Origin: CAVVST01 sp963750995
Lineage (GTDB): Bacteria; Acidobacteriota; Vicinamibacteria; Vicinamibacterales; UBA2999
Direction of reading: 5' to 3'
Assembly (NCBI GenBank): GCA_963750995.1
Contig: CAVVST010000002.1
Coordinates: forward strand, 310,001 to 374,000
DNA: 64,000 nucleotides
In this document: in pieces, positions 40,610 to 47,779 of the stretch
Layout of the letters: each line of letters begins with the position of its first letter
Numbering within the stretch: position 1 is the stretch's first letter
Made by a program: the position numbers and the translations under genes
The notes under the pieces: model-generated
The model's input: the letters and a program-made list of their open reading frames with translations, nothing else
Database searches by the model: none
Told to the model about the DNA's origin: nothing

Positions 40610-42226
40610 CTAGAGCCACGGCCACGGGCCGGTGATCGCGAACGTGATGCCAGGAGTCTGAATGTTGGCAAACAGCCATCGGCCGTCCGGGCTGAACACG
40701 GCCCCAGCCCATTCGTTCTGCTTATTGTTGGTGTTGTAGGTCCGTCCCGAACGCGTAAAATTCCCCAGTCCCGCAGCCGTGAAGTCCATATTGTTCTGCG
40801 CGAATGTGAAGATGTCACCGCCCTGGCCGGCGGTCGGATACAACCATACGAGCCGCTCCCCATCGTTGGGATTTACGCCGCCAGTGCCGTCCGCGTTGTC
40901 CTCACAGAAGATGATGCTGCCGTCCGGCGTGACGATAATGTTGTCCGGGTTCTCGAGCGCGGCTCTGGAGGGTGACGTGTAGCGGATGCGAAGCGTCTGC
41001 GACCTGGTGTTGTACTCGAACAGCTGACCCTCACCCATATCGGTTCCGGCGGGCGGCGCCAGGTTGGGTCCGCCATTGGTCGAGACAAAGAAGATACTCG
41101 ACGCGGCGTACCAACAGCCTTCGAGACGACGGAAGTTCGCTCCGCCGCCGGCGTACCCCTGCTGGAACGTGGACGGCGCCCCGTTGGCCACGTCGGGGTC
41201 TGGGTTCTCGACATCCACCCAACTCACCGGGAACGCCCGGTTCTCACAGCCCGTTTCCTGGAAGTCGATGTTCGGGCGACCCCGAACGGCGAGCATCTGC
41301 AGCCTGCCGCCGAACTGCGCCTTGCCGGGCACGTTGTAGAGAAAACGGTAGAAACCAGATCCCACGTCCCCATCCGCGCTGGGCCCATCCTCTGTGAGAT
41401 ACGTTATGCCCGTCGCCGGATCCGTAGCCATCGCTTCATGCGAGAAGTTCCCCATGTCAGGGAACGGAGTGGGATTGCCACCCGGGAGCGGACCGAGCGG
41501 GCCCACCTCGAATACGTAGCCGTGTCGGAGACCGGACGCTGTCGTTGTTCCAGTGTCCACCTCTTCGCACGTGTACCACGTGCCCCACGGCGTCACGCCC
41601 CCTGAGCAGTTGCGGATGTTGCCGCTGATGCTCGGGACCGCTGAGATGAACCGGCCCGACGCCAGATCAAAGACGAGATTGGACGTGCCGCCACCAGCGA
41701 TGGCGTCGTACGCCAGCGAGCCGTCGCCAAACGCAGCGGGACCAGGGTGGTCCACTTCGTGGTCCCGGACGAGCAGCAGATGGCTCCGGTCGAGCTCCTG
41801 GATGACGGCCATCCCATCATGCAGCGGCGGAGTTCGAGTGCCCTGGACGTCGTTCATGAAATCCCCCGTCCAGCCGTAGGAGCGATACCTGAATCCAGGA
41901 GGCAGTTTCAGGAGGTTCAGGTTTGTCTCCGGGTCCCGCACCGGAGCGATCGGTCCCCACGGAGACACGGTCGGACCGCCTGCCGAGCACTGCGCCGCCT
42001 CCAGGGAAGCGCCGGGCAGCCGTTCGAGGTTCTTGGCCAGTAGGGCGCCGCCGATCATCGCAGCGCCGCCCCGGAGGAATGCCCGGCGGTTGACGACGCT
42101 CGATAGCGGATCGGATGGCCCCGATGGCGACCAAGGTGCCTGCGCGCGCCGATGCGCCAACTCCGCGGCTTCCTGCAAATCCTTGCGCTGATTGCGCGGT
42201 AGGTGCTCGAACGCTGACATCTTCAT
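40610..42226 (-). CDS. PhoX-like (DUF839) Tat-exported protein, second copy
   Basis: The 538-residue protein is intact. A Tat signal lies unusually deep, at residues 46-60 (NRRAFLRGGAAMIGG), after a 45-residue charged N-terminus. Mature features: LPPGFRYRSYGWTGDFM, LVRDHEVDHPG, NCSGGVTPWGTWYTCEEVD, FSHEAMATDPATGITYLTEDG, GFYRFLYNVPG, LENPDNIIVTPDGSIIFCEDN and GAVFSPDGRWLFANIQTPG. These are the order and spacing of the PhoX/DUF839 propeller, closer to the shorter PhoX-like subfamily than the 22031 gene. The start has GGGAGG 5 bp upstream. It is followed by a strong terminator. Phosphatase activity is inferred from family and has not been checked against all metal ligands. Confidence 0.85.
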   Translation of the reverse strand: MKMSAFEHLPRNQRKDLQEAAELAHRRAQAPWSPSGPSDPLSSVVNRRAFLRGGAAMIGGALLAKNLERLPGASLEAAQCSAGGPTVSPWGPIAPVRDPETNLNLLKLPPGFRYRSYGWTGDFMNDVQGTRTPPLHDGMAVIQELDRSHLLLVRDHEVDHPGPAAFGDGSLAYDAIAGGGTSNLVFDLASGRFISAVPSISGNIRNCSGGVTPWGTWYTCEEVDTGTTTASGLRHGYVFEVGPLGPLPGGNPTPFPDMGNFSHEAMATDPATGITYLTEDGPSADGDVGSGFYRFLYNVPGKAQFGGRLQMLAVRGRPNIDFQETGCENRAFPVSWVDVENPDPDVANGAPSTFQQGYAGGGANFRRLEGCWYAASSIFFVSTNGGPNLAPPAGTDMGEGQLFEYNTRSQTLRIRYTSPSRAALENPDNIIVTPDGSIIFCEDNADGTGGVNPNDGERLVWLYPTAGQGGDIFTFAQNNMDFTAAGLGNFTRSGRTYNTNNKQNEWAGAVFSPDGRWLFANIQTPGITFAITGPWPWL

Positions 42227-42615
42227 GTGTACCTCCCTTGACGGAATCTCTCAGCTAGATCACCGAGGACGCCAACACTATCGGGAGCCAGCAACGAGGA
42301 GGTCGCGAACCCGCAACAAGGACAGCAAGTCTTCGCGACTTTCGTGTTAAGACCATCCGTCACCGGCGCCTGTCGTTCGATGCACCGAGTGGGCCGAACC
42401 TCGGCCGTTGAGCGTGGGACACCGCGGGTCAGTGAAACGAGGGCATGACCTTCGCGATCTGAGCGGCGCGCTCTAGGAGTCAGGACGGAGACGATCGCTC
42501 TCGTCACGTCAGGCGGCGGCCCGCTTCCCGCCGAGAGCTTCCGAAGCAACGCCTCCGCCATCTGTAAGCGCGCGGCACTGCCGGTGCAGAGAAGCAGTAC
42601 ACGAAGCCGGTCCAT
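42223..42615 (-). pseudogene. arsC-like (LMW phosphatase) N-terminal fragment
   Basis: The frame from 42615 reads MDRLRVLLLCTGSAARLQMAEALLRKLSAG. The first 30 residues match the start of an arsenate reductase, including the C-x5-R P-loop CTGSAAR and the QMAEALLR helix. After that the similarity ends in low-complexity, Cys-containing sequence with no ArsC core, and the frame runs out at 42223, overlapping the PhoX-like start. It is divergent from arsR, with 29 bp between the starts. I read it as a decayed arsC. Confidence 0.6.
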
Positions 42616-42626
42616 CGATTAGAATC

Positions 42627-42646
42627 ATATCCGAATATCCGAATAT
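42627..42646. promoter_or_regulatory. 8-bp tandem repeat at the arsR start, candidate ArsR operator
   Basis: ATATCCGA occurs twice in tandem (42627-42634, 42635-42642), followed by ATAT, which runs into the arsR ATG (42645). It is the only A+T-rich stretch in the divergent arsC'/arsR gap, so both promoter and operator must be here. The ATG has no room for a normal SD, so arsR may be leaderless. Confidence 0.4.
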
Positions 42647-42986
42647 GGTTCACGACGCCCACAGACTCTTCCGAGCGATGTCCGATCCGATTCGCTTGCG
42701 GATTTTGCACCTGCTTCGCCGAGGAGAACTATGCGTCGGAGACCTGGTGACCGTGCTGGGAGTACCTCAGCCGACGGCGTCCAGGCATCTGAATGAACTT
42801 CGTAACGCGGGCTTCATCGCGGCGAGAAAACAGAGCTACTGGACGTTTTACGAACTCGCCCCCCCACGAACACCGCTTCGCCAGAAGCTTCTCGAGTGCC
42901 TCGACGCTGATGTTGGGGGATCATCCAGGGACGCCAAACGTCTAGAGGCGGTGCGGCGGCGGGGCGGCTGCTGCCCGATGGAGTGA
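42645..42986 (+). CDS. arsR: ArsR-family metalloregulator
   Basis: This 113-residue winged-helix repressor reads HRLFRAMSDPIRLRILHLLRRGELCVGDLVTVLGVPQPTASRHLNELRNAGFI. The usual metal motif ELCVCDL is ELCVGDL here, with one of its two Cys lost. The C-terminus ends GGCCPME with a vicinal Cys pair, as in ArsR proteins that bind As(III) with C-terminal cysteines. It would repress its own operon until arsenite binds. The next gene starts inside its stop (GTGA overlap), so arsR and the channel gene are coupled. Confidence 0.87.
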   Translation: MVHDAHRLFRAMSDPIRLRILHLLRRGELCVGDLVTVLGVPQPTASRHLNELRNAGFIAARKQSYWTFYELAPPRTPLRQKLLECLDADVGGSSRDAKRLEAVRRRGGCCPME

Positions 42987-43724
42987 CCTCCCGGACAACA
43001 CACTTGCCAATAAACGTGGACACGACAAGACGTCTGGTGGCAGAAGGCGTGGGAACCGCGATGCTGCTTGCAGCCGTCGTCGGGTCAGGGATCATGGGCG
43101 AACGCCTCGCCGCCGGGAACGTCGCGATCGCGCTGCTTGCGAACACGCTCGCCACAGGCGCCGCGCTCGTCGCGCTCATCCTCGCATTCGGCTCCGTATC
43201 TGGTGCGCACTTCAATCCCGCTGTGACCGTCATGGACGCCGCGCAAGGCGGCCTTCCATGGCGATGCGTACCGGGCTACGTTTGCGCACAAGTGGCGGGC
43301 GCGGTCATCGGCGTCTGGGCGGCACACGCGATGTTCGGCGAGCGCATTCTGATGTTGTCGAGCCAGGTGAGAAGCGGGCCGTCACAGTTATTGAGCGAGT
43401 TCGTGGCCACGTTTGGCCTGCTCGCGGTCATCTGGGGATGTTCGCGTCGTCGATCGGATGACAGTCGCCTTCGCAGTCGCCGCGTACATTACCGCGGCGT
43501 ACTGGTTCACCGCTTCAACCTCATTTGCCAATCCGGCGGTCACATTCGCCCGTTCGCTGACCGATACGTTCGCAGGGATCCGTCCGACGGATGTTCCCGG
43601 CTTCGTCGTTGCGCAGTTCATGGGTGCGATGGCGGCGACGCTGATGTTCAGGTGGCTGGTGCCGGCGCTCCCGAGAACCGCCGAGCGCGTGGTAGTGACT
43701 CACGCGGAAGGTGCTGAGCGTTGA
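42983..43724 (+). CDS. aquaglyceroporin (MIP family), ars-linked, frameshifted
   Basis: The protein has both NPA loops: GAHFNPAVT in the first half and SFANPAVTFAR in the second, with six membrane segments. A break near 43440 (VIWGCSRRR to MTVAFAVAAYITAAYWF) separates the halves. The rejoined length is about 246 residues. MIP channels placed next to arsR (AqpS type) let arsenite leave the cell by diffusion after ArsC reduces arsenate. The GTG start at 42983 overlaps arsR by 4 bp. The LTTVLFTC reading that follows overlaps its stop by TTGA, which mirrors the arsR-aqpS-arsC order of Sinorhizobium. Confidence 0.85.
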
Positions 43725-43813
43725 CTACGGTGCTGTTCACATGCGTTCGTAACGCCGCCAGGTCCAGGCGAGCCATCGCATGCGGCGGCTTCTGCGTCCC
43801 GGCGGCAGCTTGA
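43721..43813 (+). pseudogene. arsC-like P-loop remnant
   Basis: Directly overlapping the channel-gene stop, TTG 43721 starts LTTVLFTCVRNAARSRRAIACGG, with a C-x5-R P-loop (CVRNAAR) like LMW-phosphatase/ArsC proteins. The frame stops at 43813 after 30 codons. No clear ArsC core follows in any frame, so it is a fragment or decayed gene. Confidence 0.5.
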
Positions 43814-44146
43814 GGCACCGAAAGCATCGGCGCCGAAGTTGCCCACCCGGCGGCCTCCTGACGCGCCTCCAGCAGGACCACCGGTGGTCCCGCCCGCGGC
43901 GGACCGGATCGTCCGATGCCTTTGTCACGGTCGTTCTCGGCCGACCAGAAGCTCGGTTTCCCGAGTACCGTGCCTTGAACCTCTCGGACTGGCTGGAGAG
44001 CCACTGAGGCTATCGCCCTTTCGTTGCATCGATCTCACGCAATCGATGCGCGGCGGTGTCCCGGCGTTCACAACCCGAAGCTAGCATCCGATCTCGTCTG
44101 CCGCGCGCCGCCTTCCCGCTGGCGATCAGGGCGGACGGAGGCCCAA
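43814..44146. other. 333 bp without a supportable gene
   Basis: Frames in both directions are low-complexity and unlike known proteins. One plus-strand frame ends FVTVVLGRPEARFPEYRALNLSDWLESH at 44007, which might be the tail of the decayed arsC-like gene, but I cannot match it. The direct neighbours on both sides are gene remnants, so this is probably an eroded region. Confidence 0.5.
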
Positions 44147-44454
44147 ATGAAACAACCTGCCGGAGTAGAAGCCGCGTTGGCTTGCGCGGCGATGGTGATG
44201 GTCACCGTGTCGGCGGACAAGGGCCGAGGCCACGAGCAACCTCGGCCGCTGATCGTCGGACACCGCGCGGCTAGCGGTTCAGGAACGAGCCGCACATCTA
44301 CCTCGCCGCCGACTACGACATGAACCCCGTCATGGAATATCTGCAGTTCTACTGCATCGGCGTTGACGGGCTGTTCGCCGACTTCCCTGATACCGCCGTG
44401 ACCGCACGCGCATTGCTGCGCCTGCAGCCCAATGTGTGCGCGCGGCTCGACTGA
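44147..44454 (+). pseudogene. glycerophosphodiesterase remnant with a large internal deletion
   Basis: ATG 44147 opens a signal-like start (VEAALACAAMVMVTVSADKG) followed by PRPLIVGHRAASG, the first GDPD motif. At about 44277 the sequence jumps and changes frame to RNEPHIYLAADYDMNPVMEYLQFYCIGVDGLFADFPDTAVTARALL, the C-terminal GDPD signature (GVDGLF-x-DFPDT). About 250 residues of catalytic core are missing between the two, including the acidic metal ligands and second His. It cannot be active. It lies 28 bp upstream of the phytase-like gene, so an operon partner has been lost. Confidence 0.8.
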
Positions 44455-44482
44455 CCCGGTTTTCCCACGCAGGAGGTACACC

Positions 44483-45703
44483 GTGAGATTCCTTTCAAGG
44501 TTTGTCGTTGCCGCCGCGATTGCGGTCGGCGCACATCCGGCCGGCGCGCAGTCGCTGGTCAAGTTTGCAAGCCTGCCGGCCGACACGTTCGCGCCGGGTC
44601 CCACGTCGGGACAGGTGATGATTGCGCCGACCAACGGGCGCATCCCGCCGTTCATCAACAAACAGCCGGTGCAGGGGTTTTCCTCGGTACTGAGGACGTC
44701 GAACGGCGATTACTTCGCGATGTCGGACAACGGCTTCGGCGCGAAGCCGAACTCGCCCGACTACGTGCTCCGTCTCTATCGCATCGACCCGGACTTCCGC
44801 ACGGCGAATGGCGGCAGCGGCACGATCGCCGTGGAGTCGTTCATCTCGCTCAGCGATCCATTCCACAGAGTCAATTTCGCCATCGTCGCTGACGCGACGA
44901 ACTATCCCGGCACGACGATCCCAGTCGATCAGCAGATCCGGAGCCGGCGCCTGCTGACCGGCGGCGACTTCGACATCGAGTCGGTGCGTGAGGCGCCCGA
45001 CGGCACGCTCTGGTTCGGCGACGAATTCGGTCCGTTCCTGGTGCACACCGACAGCCTCGGCCGCGTCCTCGAGGCGCCCATCCCGCTTCCCGGCGTCAAG
45101 TCGCCGCAGAACCCCTTCCTCGGAAGCGAGACGGCGAACTTGCCGGGAAGCCGGGGCTTCGAGGGCATGTCGATCGCGCCGAACGGAAAGACGCTCTATC
45201 CAATGCTCGAGGGCGCACTGACGACCGACCCGGACCAGCGCCGGCTGATCATCAACGAGTTCGACGTCAGCGCCAGGGCCTATACCGGAAGGCAGTGGCA
45301 CTACCGGCTCGAAAACGCCGCGCATTCAATGGGTGACCTGACCGCCGTGACCAAGACGCTGATGCTGGTCATCGAGCGCGACAACCTGCAGGGGGCGGCG
45401 GCCCAGTTCAAGAAGATCTTTCTCGTCAATCTTGACGAGGTGGGCGCTGACGGCTATCTCGTGAAGCACCAGGTGGCCAACCTGATGCAGCTTCGCGACC
45501 CGAACAATCTCGGCGGACACGGATCGACGTTCACGTTTCCGTTCCAGACCATCGAAAGCGTGATTCCGTTGAGCGAGCGCGAGCTCGGTGTCCTCGATGA
45601 CAACAACTACCCGTTCAGCAGCGCCCGTGTGCCGGGCCAACCCGACCCCAACGAGTTCATCGTCATCAGGCTCGACCGTCCCCTGCAGGACTTCGCTCGC
45701 TGA
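44483..45703 (+). CDS. secreted esterase-like phytase family protein
   Basis: The 406-residue protein starts at GTG 44483, with AGGAGG 6 bp upstream. The signal peptide is FLSRFVVAAAIAVGAHPAGAQ. The propeller-like body has VQGFSSVLRTSNGDYFAMSDNGFG, DIESVREAPDGTLWFGDEFGPFLVH, GFEGMSIAPNGKTLYPMLEGAL, LMLVIERDNLQG and ELGVLDDNNYPFSS. This order matches the 'esterase-like activity of phytase' domain, thought to act on phosphate esters outside the cell. Ca-binding acidic residues are plentiful, but I have not mapped an active site. It follows a glycerophosphodiesterase remnant and lies near PPK2, consistent with phosphorus use. Confidence 0.87.
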   Translation: MRFLSRFVVAAAIAVGAHPAGAQSLVKFASLPADTFAPGPTSGQVMIAPTNGRIPPFINKQPVQGFSSVLRTSNGDYFAMSDNGFGAKPNSPDYVLRLYRIDPDFRTANGGSGTIAVESFISLSDPFHRVNFAIVADATNYPGTTIPVDQQIRSRRLLTGGDFDIESVREAPDGTLWFGDEFGPFLVHTDSLGRVLEAPIPLPGVKSPQNPFLGSETANLPGSRGFEGMSIAPNGKTLYPMLEGALTTDPDQRRLIINEFDVSARAYTGRQWHYRLENAAHSMGDLTAVTKTLMLVIERDNLQGAAAQFKKIFLVNLDEVGADGYLVKHQVANLMQLRDPNNLGGHGSTFTFPFQTIESVIPLSERELGVLDDNNYPFSSARVPGQPDPNEFIVIRLDRPLQDFAR

Positions 45704-45723
45704 AATACTTTCGTGCGGCGTCG

Positions 45724-45750
45724 CGACCCGGGTCGCCTCTACCCGGGTCG
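45724..45750 (+). terminator. possible terminator hairpin after the phytase-like gene
   Basis: CGACCCGGGT (45724-45733) and ACCCGGGTCG (45741-45750) form a perfect 10-bp stem with a 7-base loop, 20 bp beyond the stop. The following T-run is only TTG, so termination is uncertain. Confidence 0.4.
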
Positions 45751-45767
45751 TTGACGCCAAGCTAGAT

Positions 45768-45891
45768 CAGTTTTCGATAGAACGTAGTGTCCGGCTTTAG
45801 CCGGACTCGCCGGGTCCGCCTGCCCTTCGACTTCGCTCAGGGCACCCCGAGCAACGTCGAGGGGTGAAGGCGGACACTACGTACTTGTGAA
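45768..45891. repeat. composite palindromic (REP-like) element, complete copy
   Basis: The outer arms CGTAGTGTCCG (45783-45793) and CGGACACTACG (45871-45881) are perfect inverted repeats. Inside lie a GTCCGGCT/AGCCGGAC hairpin, the word GCCCTTCGACTTCGCTCAGGGC (a near-palindrome common in environmental genomes) and a CCCCGA/TCGAGGGG pairing. The flanks CAGTTTTCGA (45768-45777) and CACTACGTACTTGTGAA (45875-45891) recur joined together at 51719-51745. Confidence 0.8.
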
Positions 45892-45909
45892 CCGCGCGCC
45901 AGCGGACAG

Positions 45910-46791
45910 TCAACCCGAACTGCTTTCGAGCTCGGCGCGCGCGGCCTCGAGGGCCCGGCGCTGCGCCTTGTCCAGCGTCGGATACGCCAGCGACATTTCT
46001 TCCATGGCGTCGATCACGGCGGCGCCGACCACCAGTCTCGTGAACCACTTGTTATCGGCCGGCACCACGTACCACGGGGCGTGGACTGAGCTGGTGTGCC
46101 GAATCATGTCTTCATACGCCCGCATGTAGTCGTTCCAGCGACGTCGCTCCCTGGCGTCACCGAGCGAGAACTTCCAATTCTTGGCAGGGTCCTTCAGTCG
46201 TGCCAGAAACCGTCGTTTCTGCTCCGCCTTCGACACGTGGAGGAAGAACTTCCGGATGGCGATGCCGTTGCGCGCCGCGTAGCGCTCGAAGGCCACGATA
46301 TCGGTGAACCGCTGCTGCCAGATCTGCTTGGTGACAAGCTCGTTCGGCAGTCTCTCGTACTGGAGGATCTCCGGGTGCACACGCACCACCAGGACCTCTT
46401 CGTAATACGAGCGATTGAAGATACCGATCCGCCCGCGCTCGGGCAGACAACGGTTGGTCCGCCACATGAAATCGTGATCGAGCTCCTCCGCCGACGGCGC
46501 CTTGAACGAATAGACCTGGCAGCCCTGGGGATTGACGCCGGACATGACGTGCTTGATGGTGCCGTCCTTCCCTGCGGCGTCCATCGCCTGGAAAATCAGC
46601 AGCAGGCTCCACTGATCCTGCGCATAGAGTTTTTCCTGGAGCTCACGGAGCCGGCCCACCCCGCGTTCGAGCCATCCGGTCGTCTCCTGCTTCGTCAGTC
46701 CGCCGGTATCCGCAGGGTCGACATCCTTGAGATTGAATTTCCGGCCGTTCGTCACCCGGAACGGTCTTAGGATGCGGCTCGCTCGTGACAT
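45910..46791 (-). CDS. ppk2: polyphosphate kinase 2 (PPK2) family
   Basis: The intact protein has 293 residues. Walker A lies at about 69-78 (AMDAAGKDGT), followed by IKHVMSGVNPQGCQVYSFKAPS. The PPK2 Walker B/lid region GRIGIFNRSYYEEVLVVRVHP is at 120-140. FFLHVSKAEQKRRFLARLKDPAKNWKFS and HAPWYVVPADNKWFTRL complete it. Single-domain PPK2 enzymes of this length transfer phosphate between polyphosphate and nucleoside mono- or diphosphates. The class cannot be decided from sequence alone here. The gene is cytoplasmic, starts at ATG 46791, and lies 12 bp after a hydrolase gene on the same strand. Confidence 0.9.
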   Translation of the reverse strand: MSRASRILRPFRVTNGRKFNLKDVDPADTGGLTKQETTGWLERGVGRLRELQEKLYAQDQWSLLLIFQAMDAAGKDGTIKHVMSGVNPQGCQVYSFKAPSAEELDHDFMWRTNRCLPERGRIGIFNRSYYEEVLVVRVHPEILQYERLPNELVTKQIWQQRFTDIVAFERYAARNGIAIRKFFLHVSKAEQKRRFLARLKDPAKNWKFSLGDARERRRWNDYMRAYEDMIRHTSSVHAPWYVVPADNKWFTRLVVGAAVIDAMEEMSLAYPTLDKAQRRALEAARAELESSSG

Positions 46792-46803
46792 GTGGATGGA
46801 CGC

Positions 46804-47625
46804 TTACGCCTTGATGAAGTCCAGCAGGTCGGCATTGATCTGGTCCTTGTTGATAGTGCACATGCCGTGCGAGAACCCGGGATAGACCTTCAAGGTCGAT
46901 CCTTTGACCAGCTTCGCCGCCAGCATTGCCGAGGCGCCGATCGGCACGATCTGGTCGTCGTCGCCGTGCATGATCATGGTGGGCACGTCGAACGCCTTCA
47001 AGTCCTCGGTGAAGTCGGTTTCCGAGAAGGCCTTGATGCAGTCGATCACGCCTTTGAACCCGGCCAGCATGCCCTGCAGCCAGAAGGCGTCGCGCACGCC
47101 CTGGGACACGCTGGCGCCGGGACGGTTGCCGCCATAGAACGGCGTGGTGAGATCCTTGAAGAACTGCGAGCGGTCGGCCAGCACTCCGGCGCGAATCCCG
47201 TCGAAAACATCCATTGGCAGCCCGCCGGGGTTGGCATCGGTCTTCAGCATCAGCGGGGTCACGGCACCGATCAGCACGGCCTTGGCGACGCGCCCGCGGC
47301 CGTGGCGGCTGATGTAGCGGGCCACTTCGCCGCCGCCGGTGGAATGACCGACATGGATCGCGCGTTTCAGGTCGAGCACGTTCACCAGCGCCGCCAGGTC
47401 GTCGGCGTAGGTGTCCATCTCGTTGCCGTCCCACGGCTGGCTCGATCGTCCGTGCCCACGCCGATCGTGGGCGATGCAGCGGTAGCCGCGCGAAGCGAGA
47501 AAGACCATCTGGTCCTCCCACGCGTCGGCGCTGAGCGGCCACCCGTGGCTGAACACGACCGGCTGGCCCTGGCCCCAGTCCTTGTAACAGATCTTCGTGC
47601 CGTCCTTGGTAGTGATCGTGCCCAT
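46804..47625 (-). CDS. alpha/beta hydrolase (non-heme haloperoxidase type)
   Basis: This protein has 273 residues with a start ATG at 47625 (GGAG 5 bp upstream): MGTITTKDGTKICYKDWGQGQPVVFSHGWPLSADAWEDQM, the classical opening of cofactor-free chloroperoxidases. The oxyanion and lid loop is HDRRGHGRSSQPW. The nucleophile is Ser in VGHSTGGGEV. The acid is Asp in MHGDDDQIVPI, and the base is His in YPGFSHGMCTI. These enzymes are usually esterases with peroxidase side activity. It is intact and not obviously linked to its neighbours, though PPK2 follows in the same direction. Confidence 0.88.
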   Translation of the reverse strand: MGTITTKDGTKICYKDWGQGQPVVFSHGWPLSADAWEDQMVFLASRGYRCIAHDRRGHGRSSQPWDGNEMDTYADDLAALVNVLDLKRAIHVGHSTGGGEVARYISRHGRGRVAKAVLIGAVTPLMLKTDANPGGLPMDVFDGIRAGVLADRSQFFKDLTTPFYGGNRPGASVSQGVRDAFWLQGMLAGFKGVIDCIKAFSETDFTEDLKAFDVPTMIMHGDDDQIVPIGASAMLAAKLVKGSTLKVYPGFSHGMCTINKDQINADLLDFIKA

Positions 47626-47779
47626 GACATCTCCATCGTTTCCAATGTGGCAGCCGGGAAGAAACACCGAGCCTGCGCTCCAGCGCCGACGCTTGTCAAG
47701 CAACGCCTGGCCAGTCCCAGACCTGGCCGTCCCCTGCGAATCGTATTGACGCGGTCAGCCGGGTGCGATTAGGCTCCGC

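Noticed and set aside
42291..42317. GCAAC pair 22 bp apart upstream of the second PhoX gene
   Set aside because: The intermediate unit is absent and the region overlaps the decayed arsC frame.
43648..44004. Minus-strand 118-codon frame over the ars remnant region
   Set aside because: Low-complexity, no family likeness, no start signal.
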